From Bradyrhizobium sp. MOS003 (GTDB taxonomy: Bacteria > Pseudomonadota > Alphaproteobacteria > Rhizobiales > Xanthobacteraceae), in NCBI RefSeq assembly GCF_003020125.1, contig NZ_PYFW01000009.1:124001-188000 (forward strand): DNA of 64,000 nt, in the 5' to 3' direction. The position numbers and the translations under genes were made by a program. Below the pieces are notes generated by a model, which was not told the origin of the DNA, made no database searches, and was given only the letters and a program-made list of their open reading frames with translations. Positions 52,282-60,063 of the stretch are shown here, in pieces (within the stretch, counting starts at the first letter, position 1; each line of letters opens with the position of its first letter).

Positions 52282-52841
52282 CCGCGATCTCTACGGTTAT
52301 TTGGCGCATCAGCGTCGCTCGACCAGTGTCGTCTTCGGAGGTTTCGCTCCAGCCACGTCCGAGCCCACCTCCATAATCCTCGAGCACAAGATAGACGTCA
52401 CGTGGATATGGATGGGGCACGATGGACGGAAAATGAGGCATGATTCCAAAAATCCTGAAACCACCGTCTTGATTTTTATATCTTAAATATTAAATCAGAT
52501 TAAATACCGTATTTCAATCTATTTTAATATCCTCAGGCTGCGCTTTCGATCGGTCGACATTACTATCGATCGACACACTCCCCACCGCACGCGCTCATGG
52601 AGACGACCAAGAATTGAGCCGTAGGGTAACGGCGGGGGATGGCAGCCCCAACGACCGCTAACATTTTTCGAGGCAAAGCAGTGAACGGGCCCGCTGTTGC
52701 CAATTCTTCCGATGCAAATTTGAGGTGGGGCAATGGAGTGGGTCCCAGGATTTTCCCCCTTCCCAATCAAGGTTCATTTTTACTCAGCTTGGAACGACTT
52801 GCCAATTACCAAGTTTTCCCGTTCCCTTCCCAAAGGGGCGA
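52282..52841. other. Gene-free interval with AT-rich patch
   Basis: About 560 bases. AT-rich stretch at 52470-52535 (ATTTTTATATCTTAAATATTAAATCAGATTAAATACCG). No supported gene on either strand; short frames only. Confidence 0.4.
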
Positions 52842-52895
52842 CTGCCTTCGCCAAGGCAGCTCGATAGCCCCAGCTTCACCGCCCTGAGGCTGGGG
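52842..52895 (+). terminator. Two adjacent hairpins 5' of a small coiled-coil gene (copy A)
   Basis: Hairpin 1 is CTGCCTT-CGCC-AAGGCAG (52842-52859), a perfect 7-bp stem. Hairpin 2 is CCCCAGCTTCA-CCGCCC-TGAGGCTGGGG (52868-52895), an 11-bp stem with one wobble, followed by TCCTTTT, as in a rho-independent terminator. It sits 42 bases before the start of the small gene at 52938, so it may be a leader or attenuator rather than only the end of something upstream. Confidence 0.55.
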
Positions 52896-52965
52896 TCCTT
52901 TTGCTGTCTGGATAGCCGCAGACTCAGGAGGGCGTTGATGCAGGGTTATCGCTCGATCCTTCTTG
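52842..52965 (+). repeat. Duplicated leader-plus-start unit, copy A
   Basis: This stretch is an imperfect direct copy of 54675-54790. Shared blocks include GGCAGCTC, CCAGCTTCACC, CTGGGGTCCT, GCAGAC and GGTTATCGCTCGATCCTT. The hairpin stem and loop size are kept in both copies although several bases differ, so the structure is conserved. Confidence 0.7.
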
Positions 52966-53123
52966 TCCAGCGGTTGAACGAACTCGTTTGTCAACTGTCA
53001 GAGCTGGAAGATCTGCGGCTTAAAGTCCAGGAGGCGGAGCGACACGCCTCGGCCGTAGCTGCATTGCACTCGCCTCCGAGTACTCAGTCGCAGCGACGCG
53101 GAGGAGCAGACCCCAAAGAGTGA
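52938..53123 (+). CDS. Small coiled-coil protein (MQGYRSIL family)
   Basis: 61 residues, with a perfect AGGAGG ribosome site. Sequence features: MQGYRSILLVQRLNEL and QLSELEDLRLKVQEAER, an amphipathic helix, then a polar tail. The same pattern recurs at 54949 (RGSRAILYTERLSEL) and weakly at 43743, and a truncated copy is at 54765. A repeated family with a shared 5' leader suggests a mobile or duplicating small gene unit. Function unknown. Confidence 0.65.
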   Translation: MQGYRSILLVQRLNELVCQLSELEDLRLKVQEAERHASAVAALHSPPSTQSQRRGGADPKE

Positions 53124-54320
53124 CCGAAACACGATCTAATCCCGCGCAGCTCGACCGCCCTGAAGGAGTGAACTTCACAGCGTCACTGCTCCCAAGGCAG
53201 CTTTGAAAGGCTTCGAGGTAAGGGAGAGGCTAGCTCGCCGCACTCAAAGGCGGGAGGTCTTTCCTGAGGCTCACGCGATACGTGGCAGCGCGCGAGAGAG
53301 ACTCGAATCCCCGACATTTCGATAATCTTGTACCGAACCAAGCGAGCCTCCTTCCGACATCAATACACAAGAGCTTGTCCATTCTCCGTCTCCCAGCGAC
53401 TGTGGCTTTTGGATTGCATCACACGGCTTTTCACGTCGAATCGCCCACATCCCTCGCGCCCGCTTGCAACGCGCTTCGGAGCAACCGCTCAAGCTTGCCG
53501 TTGTTAGCTCTTCCGCCCGCACTCGAACAATGACGTTCGTTAGCTACTGGCGTCTTTCCACGTTTTGAGGGTTGCGAGGCGCGCCCTTCATGCGGCCCCA
53601 AGTATCGAGGCGCCTCGTTTGTCGTCGCTTATTGGCCTTGTATTATCGGAGCCGCGATAACATCAGCGCGCTTGGAACGCACTGATTGTCTTCGACGGGC
53701 GCCTCTTTTGCGTCCGAGGGCTACGCTCGATTACCCGCAGGAGCTTAGTCACCCGAAATCCTCTTAGGCCGCCGGTTAATATCACCTCGGTGAACGAAAC
53801 CGTTTGCTGAAGCGCCGAAGCACCCCGGAAACAGATCGAGCCTACGTTTCTCTTCGCGAGTTAAGAGGACGCGAGAACTGATGACACAAGCGACTTATAC
53901 GTCTACGTCTCTGTGCAGCGCTCCTCTCGCTCTGAGCAGAAACCCCCATGTCTCGGGCCAGACGTTTGACAGCGCGACATACCTTTCAAGCTCGGGTGCG
54001 ATTTCATTCAAGGCTTGAGCCCCGTTGATCATTTTGATCCACGTCTATACCTCACCCGTGGTTCATGGCTTAGGTTCGTGGTTTCGCACGCGCCAAGCTC
54101 TGGCGCGCAGCAGAAGAGCATGATGGTTCCGCTCCCGGAACCAAATACACCCACAATTTCTGGTTAAACCGAATTTGCATCTGCAAAGAAGACAGAGCTA
54201 GGGCAGAAGTTTTATTTCACTTGGTCTTTCTCACCCGGCTATTTGACCACGCGCGGACCGCAGCGATTTAACCTCCCGCTGCGGCCTCCGCCGTATGGCA
54301 CCCAGCATGAACCGGGGACA
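53124..54320. other. Gene-free interval of 1.2 kb
   Basis: No supported gene. Two small items: a tRNA-like stretch on the minus strand at about 53282-53320 (a TTCGAGT-type loop with a poor stem and no full cloverleaf), and an inverted repeat TTATCG-GAGCCG-CGATAA at 53643-53660. Codon structure is absent in all frames. Confidence 0.4.
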
Positions 54321-54503
54321 ATGCATCCTTCCGACGGGTCGCAGGCTCCCCCATCGAAAGCGGAAGTTCGTCATTGGCTGCTCAATTACCTGATCCGCCA
54401 TTGCCAGGACGTGCTCCGGAACTGTTATCAGCAGGGCCAGTCTGCAGGTTTGGCCGGAACGATGAGGGCTGCTCTATTGGAATGCTGCCACCCATCGACG
54501 TAA
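54321..54503 (+). CDS. Possible small protein
   Basis: 60 residues from ATG 54321; a TTG at 54243 would extend it to 86. Contains AEVRHWLLNYLIRHCQDVL and QGQSAGLAGTMRAALLE, a helical stretch with three cysteines in total. No family is recognised, and no strong ribosome site. Kept as low confidence. Confidence 0.28.
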   Translation: MHPSDGSQAPPSKAEVRHWLLNYLIRHCQDVLRNCYQQGQSAGLAGTMRAALLECCHPST

Positions 54504-54674
54504 GTAGCCGGCACTTTTAAGAAGGCTGTGTTGTCGAGGGCGCCCTTGGGGAGGGCCGCGGGAGATCGCGCTACGTCCCCAGGGGCACCTCAACCGAGGC
54601 AATGGGCCATCAGCGGGCGTGATCCATTATTCGATCACTTCGTCATCGCTGGCGAGAATTGAGGAAGCAGCTGC

Positions 54675-54790
54675 TTCGCTACGGCAGCTCAACGGCTCCA
54701 GCTTCACCACCCTGAAGCTGGGGTCCTCTGCCCACTGGAAAACTGCAGACCTCACGAGGGCGTGATGCAAGGTTATCGCTCGATCCTTCC
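54675..54790 (+). repeat. Duplicated leader-plus-start unit, copy B
   Basis: Second copy of the unit at 52842-52965. The hairpin CTCCAGCTTCA-CCACCC-TGAAGCTGGGG spans 54696-54723, with a G-T wobble at a different position from copy A. The shared start MQGYRSIL is at 54765. Confidence 0.7.
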
Positions 54791-54794
54791 TTAA
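54765..54794 (+). pseudogene. Truncated copy of the MQGYRSIL small gene
   Basis: ATG at 54765 encodes MQGYRSILP and then TAA. The first eight residues equal those of the gene at 52938, after which homology ends. A dead copy that keeps the leader and hairpin. Confidence 0.6.
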
Positions 54795-54948
54795 CGGTCA
54801 TGGGCCGCACTGAAGCAGACGGACCTGAGACAGTGAGCCTGACGTATTGAAATCTGCTATCTACCGGTGGTAGTCTTCCACTTTTGCTATCGGCGCTATT
54901 TGCTCTGACGCCAATCCGGACAGTGCTTTTTGTGCTGGGAGGACATTT

Positions 54949-55260
54949 ATGCGAGGCTCTCGCGCAATCCTTTACACTGAACGACTTAGCGAACTTATTT
55001 CTCAACTCTCAGAGTTGGAAGATCTTCGAGATCTGGTCGAAGAAGCTGAGCGAAGCGCCCGCGGTGTGCCTCCGTTACGCTTGACACATCCTCCGTCGCG
55101 CCGCGTTCGGCGTCGTGAACGGGTCGCATTGTCTGTTCGCCTCCGTCGCCACGCGCCACTAAGGTGGAATGCAGGAGCTGTCAGCCCCCCTGACAACGAC
55201 AACCAAGTCGATTGGACTTTGCTACAGCCATTCCCCGACGGATGGTGGGCTTCCTCCTAA
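54949..55260 (+). CDS. Small coiled-coil protein, third family member
   Basis: 103 residues with GGGAGGA upstream of the ATG. N-terminal helix RGSRAILYTERLSEL and QLSELEDLRDLVEEAERSARG align with the gene at 52938. The extension after residue 45 is Arg-rich (SRRVRRRERVAL) and ends in WTLLQPFPDGWWASS. This is the longest member and probably the most intact. Unknown function. Confidence 0.6.
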   Translation: MRGSRAILYTERLSELISQLSELEDLRDLVEEAERSARGVPPLRLTHPPSRRVRRRERVALSVRLRRHAPLRWNAGAVSPPDNDNQVDWTLLQPFPDGWWASS

Positions 55261-55494
55261 AGATTTCTCCAAGCGCTCACCTCGACGAAGAGATCGATCC
55301 CATGCACATCAGTACGCATATTGCCGCGTTACTAAAACTGACCGCCCAGCAGCTTGAAGCACTTCGCATCCCCAAGAGATCTAAAAGGAATATTCCGAAA
55401 TCCTCATTTTGAGAGAGAAGATAAAATTGGCGGCCATCGGAAGAAGGCTCGCGGGCAATTCCTTGCTCGTTGCCTACCACGCGCCTGAATATAA

Positions 55495-55610
55495 ATGATC
55501 CTGAACTCCACGATCGCGTGTCCCAAGTGCGGTCATGCTGCTGCCGAGGTAATGCCGACCGACCTTGCTAGTTCTCTATGACAGCAAAGGCTGCGGCGAG
55601 CGGCGAAGCC
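55495..55610 (+). pseudogene. Frameshifted zinc-ribbon protein gene (CP-x-CGH family)
   Basis: ATG 55495 reads MILNSTIACPKCGHAAAEVMP, then TDLASSL and TGA at 55579-55581. In another frame the following bases give YDSKGCGERR, the expected second Cys pair of a small family that usually continues to a GDCCVFC motif, which is lost here. So the gene carries a shift near 55578 and a truncated 3' end. Confidence 0.65.
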
Positions 55611-55914
55611 GCACTAGACCAAACATGGCGTCTGAGGTTTTGATTCCACAATGAAACTCGTGACAGAACCATCGCTCGGATCAGCTCGTACACAAACCGA
55701 TTCTGGTTCGACGAAATCAGGCATACCGGTTACTGGCTGCTGTCGAACTAGGCCGAGCCCTTGGCCAGTGCGCAACATGCCCTCGCGGGCAACGTGTATT
55801 GGCTATGTCTATTGTTCTCGCGCTGCGGGGCTTTTCAGCTCCGTCGCTCTGTTCGACCTGTCTATTTGATCATCCAGCCACTATCCCGAGCTCCGGTCTT
55901 GGAGCCCGAACGTC

Positions 55915-56130
55915 ATGAGCGCGCGCAACGGCTCAGTCGATGGCATGCGGGATCTTGCGCATACCGAGATTCGACCGCGATTACTAACCCGGCAGCAGGC
56001 TGCCGAATACTGCAACCTGTCGCCGAGTCGTTCTCGAACTGGGTACGCTTGCGGAAGTTACCGCCCCCCTGCCGGGCACTACGCGGTAGGATTTCAAGGC
56101 TATCGACGTGGCGTTGGACAAGTGTCGTTC
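55915..56130 (+). pseudogene. Decayed helix-turn-helix (excisionase-like) gene next to an integrase
   Basis: Reading across three frames gives RLLTRQQAAEYCNLSPS, then SFSNWVRLRKLPPP, then PGTTR-stop-DFKAIDVALDKC. The family normally reads R-WD-x-KAID-x-ALDK at the last piece, so a TGG codon has become TAG. Two frameshifts and a stop show it is dead. Such HTH proteins commonly precede phage-type integrases, as here. Confidence 0.68.
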
Positions 56131-56189
56131 GCGAAGGACCGTGGCATCATCGCGACCAATCCATGCGAATGCGGCGGCCGGTTCTCGCG

Positions 56190-56677
56190 GTCGCATCCAG
56201 CGAGATCCAGCTCGCGCTCGTCTTGGCATTGTGGAGCGGGCAACGGCAAGGAGACCTGATGCGATTACCCTGGTCAGCCTACGAGACCCCCTACATTCGT
56301 CTTCGGCAATCGAAAGGTGGCCGCCGGGTCGCGATGCCCGCTGGCGCACCCGTAAGGACCCTGCTCGATGCGACGACCCTCGGGGGCCGCTTATCTTCAC
56401 GAACACGCTGGGCCGGCCCTGGACGTCCGATGGCTTTCGCACGTCGTGGGGAACGGCTTGCGAGCGTGCCGGCATCAACGGCCTGACGTTTCACGATCTA
56501 CGCGGCACGGCGGTAGTTCGCCTAGCGGTCGCTGGTGCGAACGTGCCACAGATCACGGCCGTCACCGGTCATTCGTTGAAGGACGTCGAGGCCATTCTCG
56601 ATGCGCACTACCTCAGTCGCGACATTCAGCTCGCAGAAGCTGCGGTGCTGAAGCTCGACGAGAGAAGAAAACTGTAA
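56190..56677 (+). pseudogene. Tyrosine recombinase (integrase) C-terminal remnant
   Basis: Only the catalytic half remains, split over two frames with a shift near 56380. First part: EIQLALVLALWSGQRQGDLMRL, with the first catalytic Arg. Second part: GLTFHDLRGTAVVRLA (His-x2-Arg box), ITAVTGHSLKDVEAILDAHYL (His and the nucleophile Tyr). The N-terminal DNA-binding domain is missing. It ends 61 bases from a tRNA-Lys fragment, the normal location of island integrases. Confidence 0.8.
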
Positions 56678-56738
56678 ACGGTGGTGTAAACGGCGCTGCT
56701 TTTGTCGTTTGCTCAAACTGCTAAGTGTTTGATTTATA

Positions 56739-56790
56739 TGGTGGGCGCACCAGGGCTCGAACCTGGGACCCGCTGATTAAGAGTCAGCTG
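56739..56790 (-). other. tRNA-Lys(CTT) 3' fragment, attachment-site core
   Basis: 52 bases on the minus strand match the 3' part of a tRNA: anticodon arm GCTGA-CTCTTAA-TCAGC (anticodon CTT, Lys), a T arm with GGTTCGAGCC and an acceptor strand ending in CCA. The D arm and 5' acceptor half are absent, so it is not a working tRNA. A 3' tRNA fragment beside an integrase remnant is the usual sign of an att site. The gene at 56784 ends inside it. Confidence 0.85.
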
Positions 56791-57275
56791 GCCTTACGGA
56801 GGATATACTGGCACTCTGGATCCTCGGCGATGCGAAGCGGGTCGTTGCGGGCCAACCACTTCGCCATGGCGCTCTTAGCGCTCGCTGAGCGCCGTCGACG
56901 CGAGCGGCGCCGCCTTACCCCCTTGATCAACCAACCAAGGAAGTTTTCTGCGGTCGTGAGTTCTTCGGGACAGCTGCCAGAGACGGCGTCGGCGAACAGT
57001 TCGAGCGCCTCACGCCTAACGACCATAGTGTCGTAGGTGGTCGCCATGGTCGTCAGCTCCACCAGAAGCGCAGACGGAATCGCTTCCACGGTCGAGAGCA
57101 GACGCTTGATGTAGCTCACATGGTCGATACGCCAAGCGCGCCACATTTCGTCGTTGTACTGTGGATGAAACTGCGCAGGCGGCAGCGCATCGACGCTACG
57201 CTGGTCAAGCTGGATCGCTGCGCTGAAGTTTCGAAGAAGCTTCCGGATATGCTCGTGGGTCAACACCTTGGTCAT
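56784..57275 (-). CDS. Unrecognised protein ending inside the att fragment
   Basis: 163 residues from ATG 57275 (MTKVLTHEHIRKLLRNF). Mostly helical, with MWRAWRIDHVSYIKRLL and an Arg-rich segment near residues 115-127 (VRRRRSRRRRSA). The last codons and the stop are supplied by the tRNA-derived fragment (residues KAS, then TGA), so its 3' end was set by recombination at the att site. Function unknown; DNA-binding is possible from the basic patch. Confidence 0.6.
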   Translation of the reverse strand: MTKVLTHEHIRKLLRNFSAAIQLDQRSVDALPPAQFHPQYNDEMWRAWRIDHVSYIKRLLSTVEAIPSALLVELTTMATTYDTMVVRREALELFADAVSGSCPEELTTAENFLGWLIKGVRRRRSRRRRSASAKSAMAKWLARNDPLRIAEDPECQYILRKAS

Positions 57276-57772
57276 CGCGGGTGGTCCTTTCGTTTCGCAG
57301 CCTTCAAGCTCCCATGTTTTGCGCAATGTCGCGAGCGATCATTTGTTGACAAGGGTCCGCTGTACCGCGCGACAATGAGAAATTGCTAAAATCCCCGACA
57401 GATTAGGACAAAACGACTGGTCGCGGCCTCGCCGATTCAATTGGAATGGGGCTTCACTGCATGCCTCCGGCCAACACGATTTCAGCAAACGTATATGGCA
57501 CAGCTATTCGCACGCAGTTTCGTGCAAAATCTGTTGACGCAGCCGCCGCGGCACACAAATGCGCGACGCTCCATCCGTACGCGCTTTCGTAACGGCACGA
57601 CAGGCGAACTGCGCAAGAAATATTTAGCATCGTCATACCGTTACCAGCATAGCCATCGAATTATGATGGCAGCTTGGCGCGATCAGACCTCGGAAAGCGT
57701 CGCACGTCGAGCCGACGCCGCCAATCAAAGATCGTTCTAGTGCATCCGACTGTGCCGACGGTTGGACGGTTA
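57276..57772. other. Gene-free interval
   Basis: About 500 bases without a recognisable gene; short frames on both strands lack motifs. The 5' half of the Ku gene would be expected here but is not recognisable, so it has been lost or scrambled. Confidence 0.4.
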
Positions 57773-58185
57773 GACGCCCTCGCTGGCGAACAAACCTACT
57801 ACTTGTCAAACGCCATCCGGAACTGCCGCCTTTGCGTATCCAAGGAGGGGGCAATTCCTCATGACGCTAGGGTCCGCGAGATGGACAAGGTCTCAAACGG
57901 CCGCGTGGTGCTGACCAATCGCGAGCACATCATCGCTGGAGCCACGGTCAAGGGTCTGATGGAAGCTCCGCGACCCCTACAAAGTCCGCGCCCCGAAAGT
58001 ATACTTCGACTGAAGGTCACGAAGGACATGCTCGAGCTGGCCAGGAACTCGTCGAGCAGACTGCCGGTAACTTCATCTACCAGAAGCGCGCCGGCAAAGC
58101 CCCTCACGCCGAAGGACCGACCGAGCGGCGAGAACGTCGTCGATCTCATGGAAGCGCTCCACCGCAGCGTAGGCGATGGAAGTCG
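57773..58185 (+). pseudogene. Ku (non-homologous end joining) pseudogene
   Basis: Pieces of a bacterial Ku gene in several frames: VREMDKVSNGRVVLTNREHIIA, KGLM, LKVTKDMLELA, then in another frame ELVEQTAGNF and YQKRAGK, and finally TPKDRPSGENVVDLMEALHRSV. The order matches the Ku core and C-terminus, with an internal deletion where the F-E-x-Y-E-x-AL segment should be. At least three frameshifts make it non-functional. Ku normally bridges broken DNA ends together with LigD. Confidence 0.8.
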
Positions 58186-58278
58186 GCGGAGGCACCCCTG
58201 GGGGCCTTGCTTTCTCGATGCTGGAGGGATGCGGTCCTAGCTCGTTCGCCAATGACATGCGGACGCCCACCATTCCAA

Positions 58279-58309
58279 CGAGAAGGCCGCCCCCTGAGGC
58301 GGCTTCTCG
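58279..58309 (+). terminator. Strong hairpin downstream of the Ku remnant
   Basis: CGAGAAG-(G)-CCGCC, loop CCCTGA, GGCGG-CTTCTCG: a 12-bp stem with a single bulged G. Only a weak pyrimidine-rich tail (CTTCCGCT) follows. Its place 90 bases after the Ku remnant suggests the old terminator of that gene. Confidence 0.55.
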
Positions 58310-59064
58310 CTTCCGCTCTCAGCCTCGTGGCACGGCTTTCCCGACATCTGCGCGGCGCGCCTAGCCTTCGGTCCAGCGTACATCTGGATGCCGTGAGCTA
58401 CGCTGGCGCGTTCCTACGAGGCGACGGTGGAGGTAAGAAGAGCGTGCGACGAGCGGCACCCGCCAGGAAAACGGATGGGTCCAATCCGGACACTCTGTAG
58501 CTGATCGACGGCTGCTACGAACTTCGTAGCTAATCACCGTAGCAATTTGCGCGCAGCTTCACTGAAGCGCCAAGAAGCGGCGCCTTCACAGTAGCTTGCG
58601 ACCGATGGTGAGGAGGAGTGTATAATCCGCTGGGCGTCGCCTGTGGCCCGGCCCGTGTCCACTGCCCTAAGTTACCCTCTCCGCGCCCACACGGAGCTGC
58701 ACCGTTGCCCGGCTTTCTCAAAGAAGTCCCATACAGACACCAGAGGCATGTCTATGGTTACAACGATAAAACCGATCGCAGTCGCTTACATACGAACCTT
58801 CTCCGTGGCCAATGTTGGTGGTTATCCTATGGCTGGCGTCGAGGCGCCGGAGGTTGTCGAATATCACCAAGAAGTCGCATAAACATTTGGGCCGGTAGGG
58901 GCGCTGCCTTGAGCCGTGACTGCCAATGCCTGCATCGCCGAACGCGGACAGAACGATCCAAACAGCACCAAAAGGTCATGGCGCTCGCCCGTCATCAGCT
59001 GTTAGCAGCTGGACCTCTACGTTATTCAAGGAGCCATGACGACGAACGGCCCCGTGCGGAATTT
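58310..59064. other. Gene-poor interval
   Basis: About 750 bases. The only possible product is a 44-residue peptide from ATG 58748 (MSMVTTIKPIAVAYIRTF, ending EVVEYHQEVA), without a good ribosome site. Otherwise nothing recognisable. Confidence 0.3.
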
Positions 59065-60051
59065 TTAGTCCGCGTCCACATGCTCAGTCGTCAGAACCTG
59101 CCAGCGGTAAAAATGCTCGTCAGGTTCCTCCACGGTGAACGTCAATTTGGCCTCCAGCAGCTGCGCGTTTTCGGCCTCCAGGGCCAATGTCAGCCGATGC
59201 TTACCCGGAGTCAGATTCTCCACCACCGCCACAACAGTGCCCGCTGCGAAACTTTCGCCATCAAGGGACCACGCCGTTCGCTCAGGTGATATGGGTCGTC
59301 CGCCCATATCCAAGCAACAGCCGAGCACCGACACCACCTGGCCATAGGGGAGGCGCGCATCGGCCTCGGGCGAAAGTATATGTACTGAAGGCGGTCGCTG
59401 AGGAACGTCAATCGACCCCGCCTCAACCTCGGTCGATCGAATGCCGTCGCTCGCCACTAAATAAAGAGTTGCCTTCCCGTGAACCGGCATTACGCTCAAA
59501 TCCACACTATAAGCCAGCGCTGTCAGTCCACGCGCAACTCGGATGCGCCGGCCCGACTCCATCACGGCGACCACACTGTAACTAACTCGTTGCGCACTAG
59601 ACGAGGTGTCGCCGGGCGGTATCGGCGACCCACCAACGCAGGATGGCTGTTCTTGGGAAGCCGGTTCGCAATGTTGCCAGTTAATCGTGACGCCGTTCGC
59701 GCTTCTATGAGTTCGCGGAGCCGCCAGCGTTGGGGGCGCGACAGGAATAGCCGTGCGATAGAGCAGCAGCTCTCCCCGGCGCAGTTCGTAAGCAACTCCG
59801 TTCGGATGCAGCGGCAATACTCCCCGCACGCGGTATCGTAGTGGATCGTCCACATTGCCGCAGCCACGTGGGCTGACCTGCGGAGCCACGGTCAGCAACG
59901 TGCTTCCCTGCGAGTCCAGGAGAACTAGTTGGTAGGCCGAGTCACCCTCCTCCCTCCGCCCCGGCCGCGACGATTCGTGCCCGGGCCGCGGCCGATACAC
60001 CATGTTCTCCGCCAGCGTCCCACGTATATGAAGGTAAGTCATCGATGGCAT
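59065..60051 (-). CDS. Ig-like-domain protein paired with a metalloprotease
   Basis: 328 residues without a signal peptide. The C-terminal 120 residues (PPSVHILSPEADARLPYG, RTAWSLDGESFAAG, VVENLTPGKHRLTLALE) read as an Ig-like or fibronectin-like beta sandwich. The middle has a second beta-rich region (VTINWQHCEP, YSVVAVMESGRRIRVARGL). The family is not recognised. The gene starts 12 bases after the protease gene stops, so they form an operon. Inhibitor, chaperone or co-substrate of the protease are all possible. Confidence 0.62.
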   Translation of the reverse strand: MPSMTYLHIRGTLAENMVYRPRPGHESSRPGRREEGDSAYQLVLLDSQGSTLLTVAPQVSPRGCGNVDDPLRYRVRGVLPLHPNGVAYELRRGELLLYRTAIPVAPPTLAAPRTHRSANGVTINWQHCEPASQEQPSCVGGSPIPPGDTSSSAQRVSYSVVAVMESGRRIRVARGLTALAYSVDLSVMPVHGKATLYLVASDGIRSTEVEAGSIDVPQRPPSVHILSPEADARLPYGQVVSVLGCCLDMGGRPISPERTAWSLDGESFAAGTVVAVVENLTPGKHRLTLALEAENAQLLEAKLTFTVEEPDEHFYRWQVLTTEHVDAD

Positions 60052-60063
60052 ATTGCGGCTTCC

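Noticed and set aside
53282..53360. tRNA gene or second att site on the minus strand.
   Set aside because: Only a T-loop-like stretch is visible; the T stem has a mismatch and two wobbles and no anticodon or D arm can be folded.
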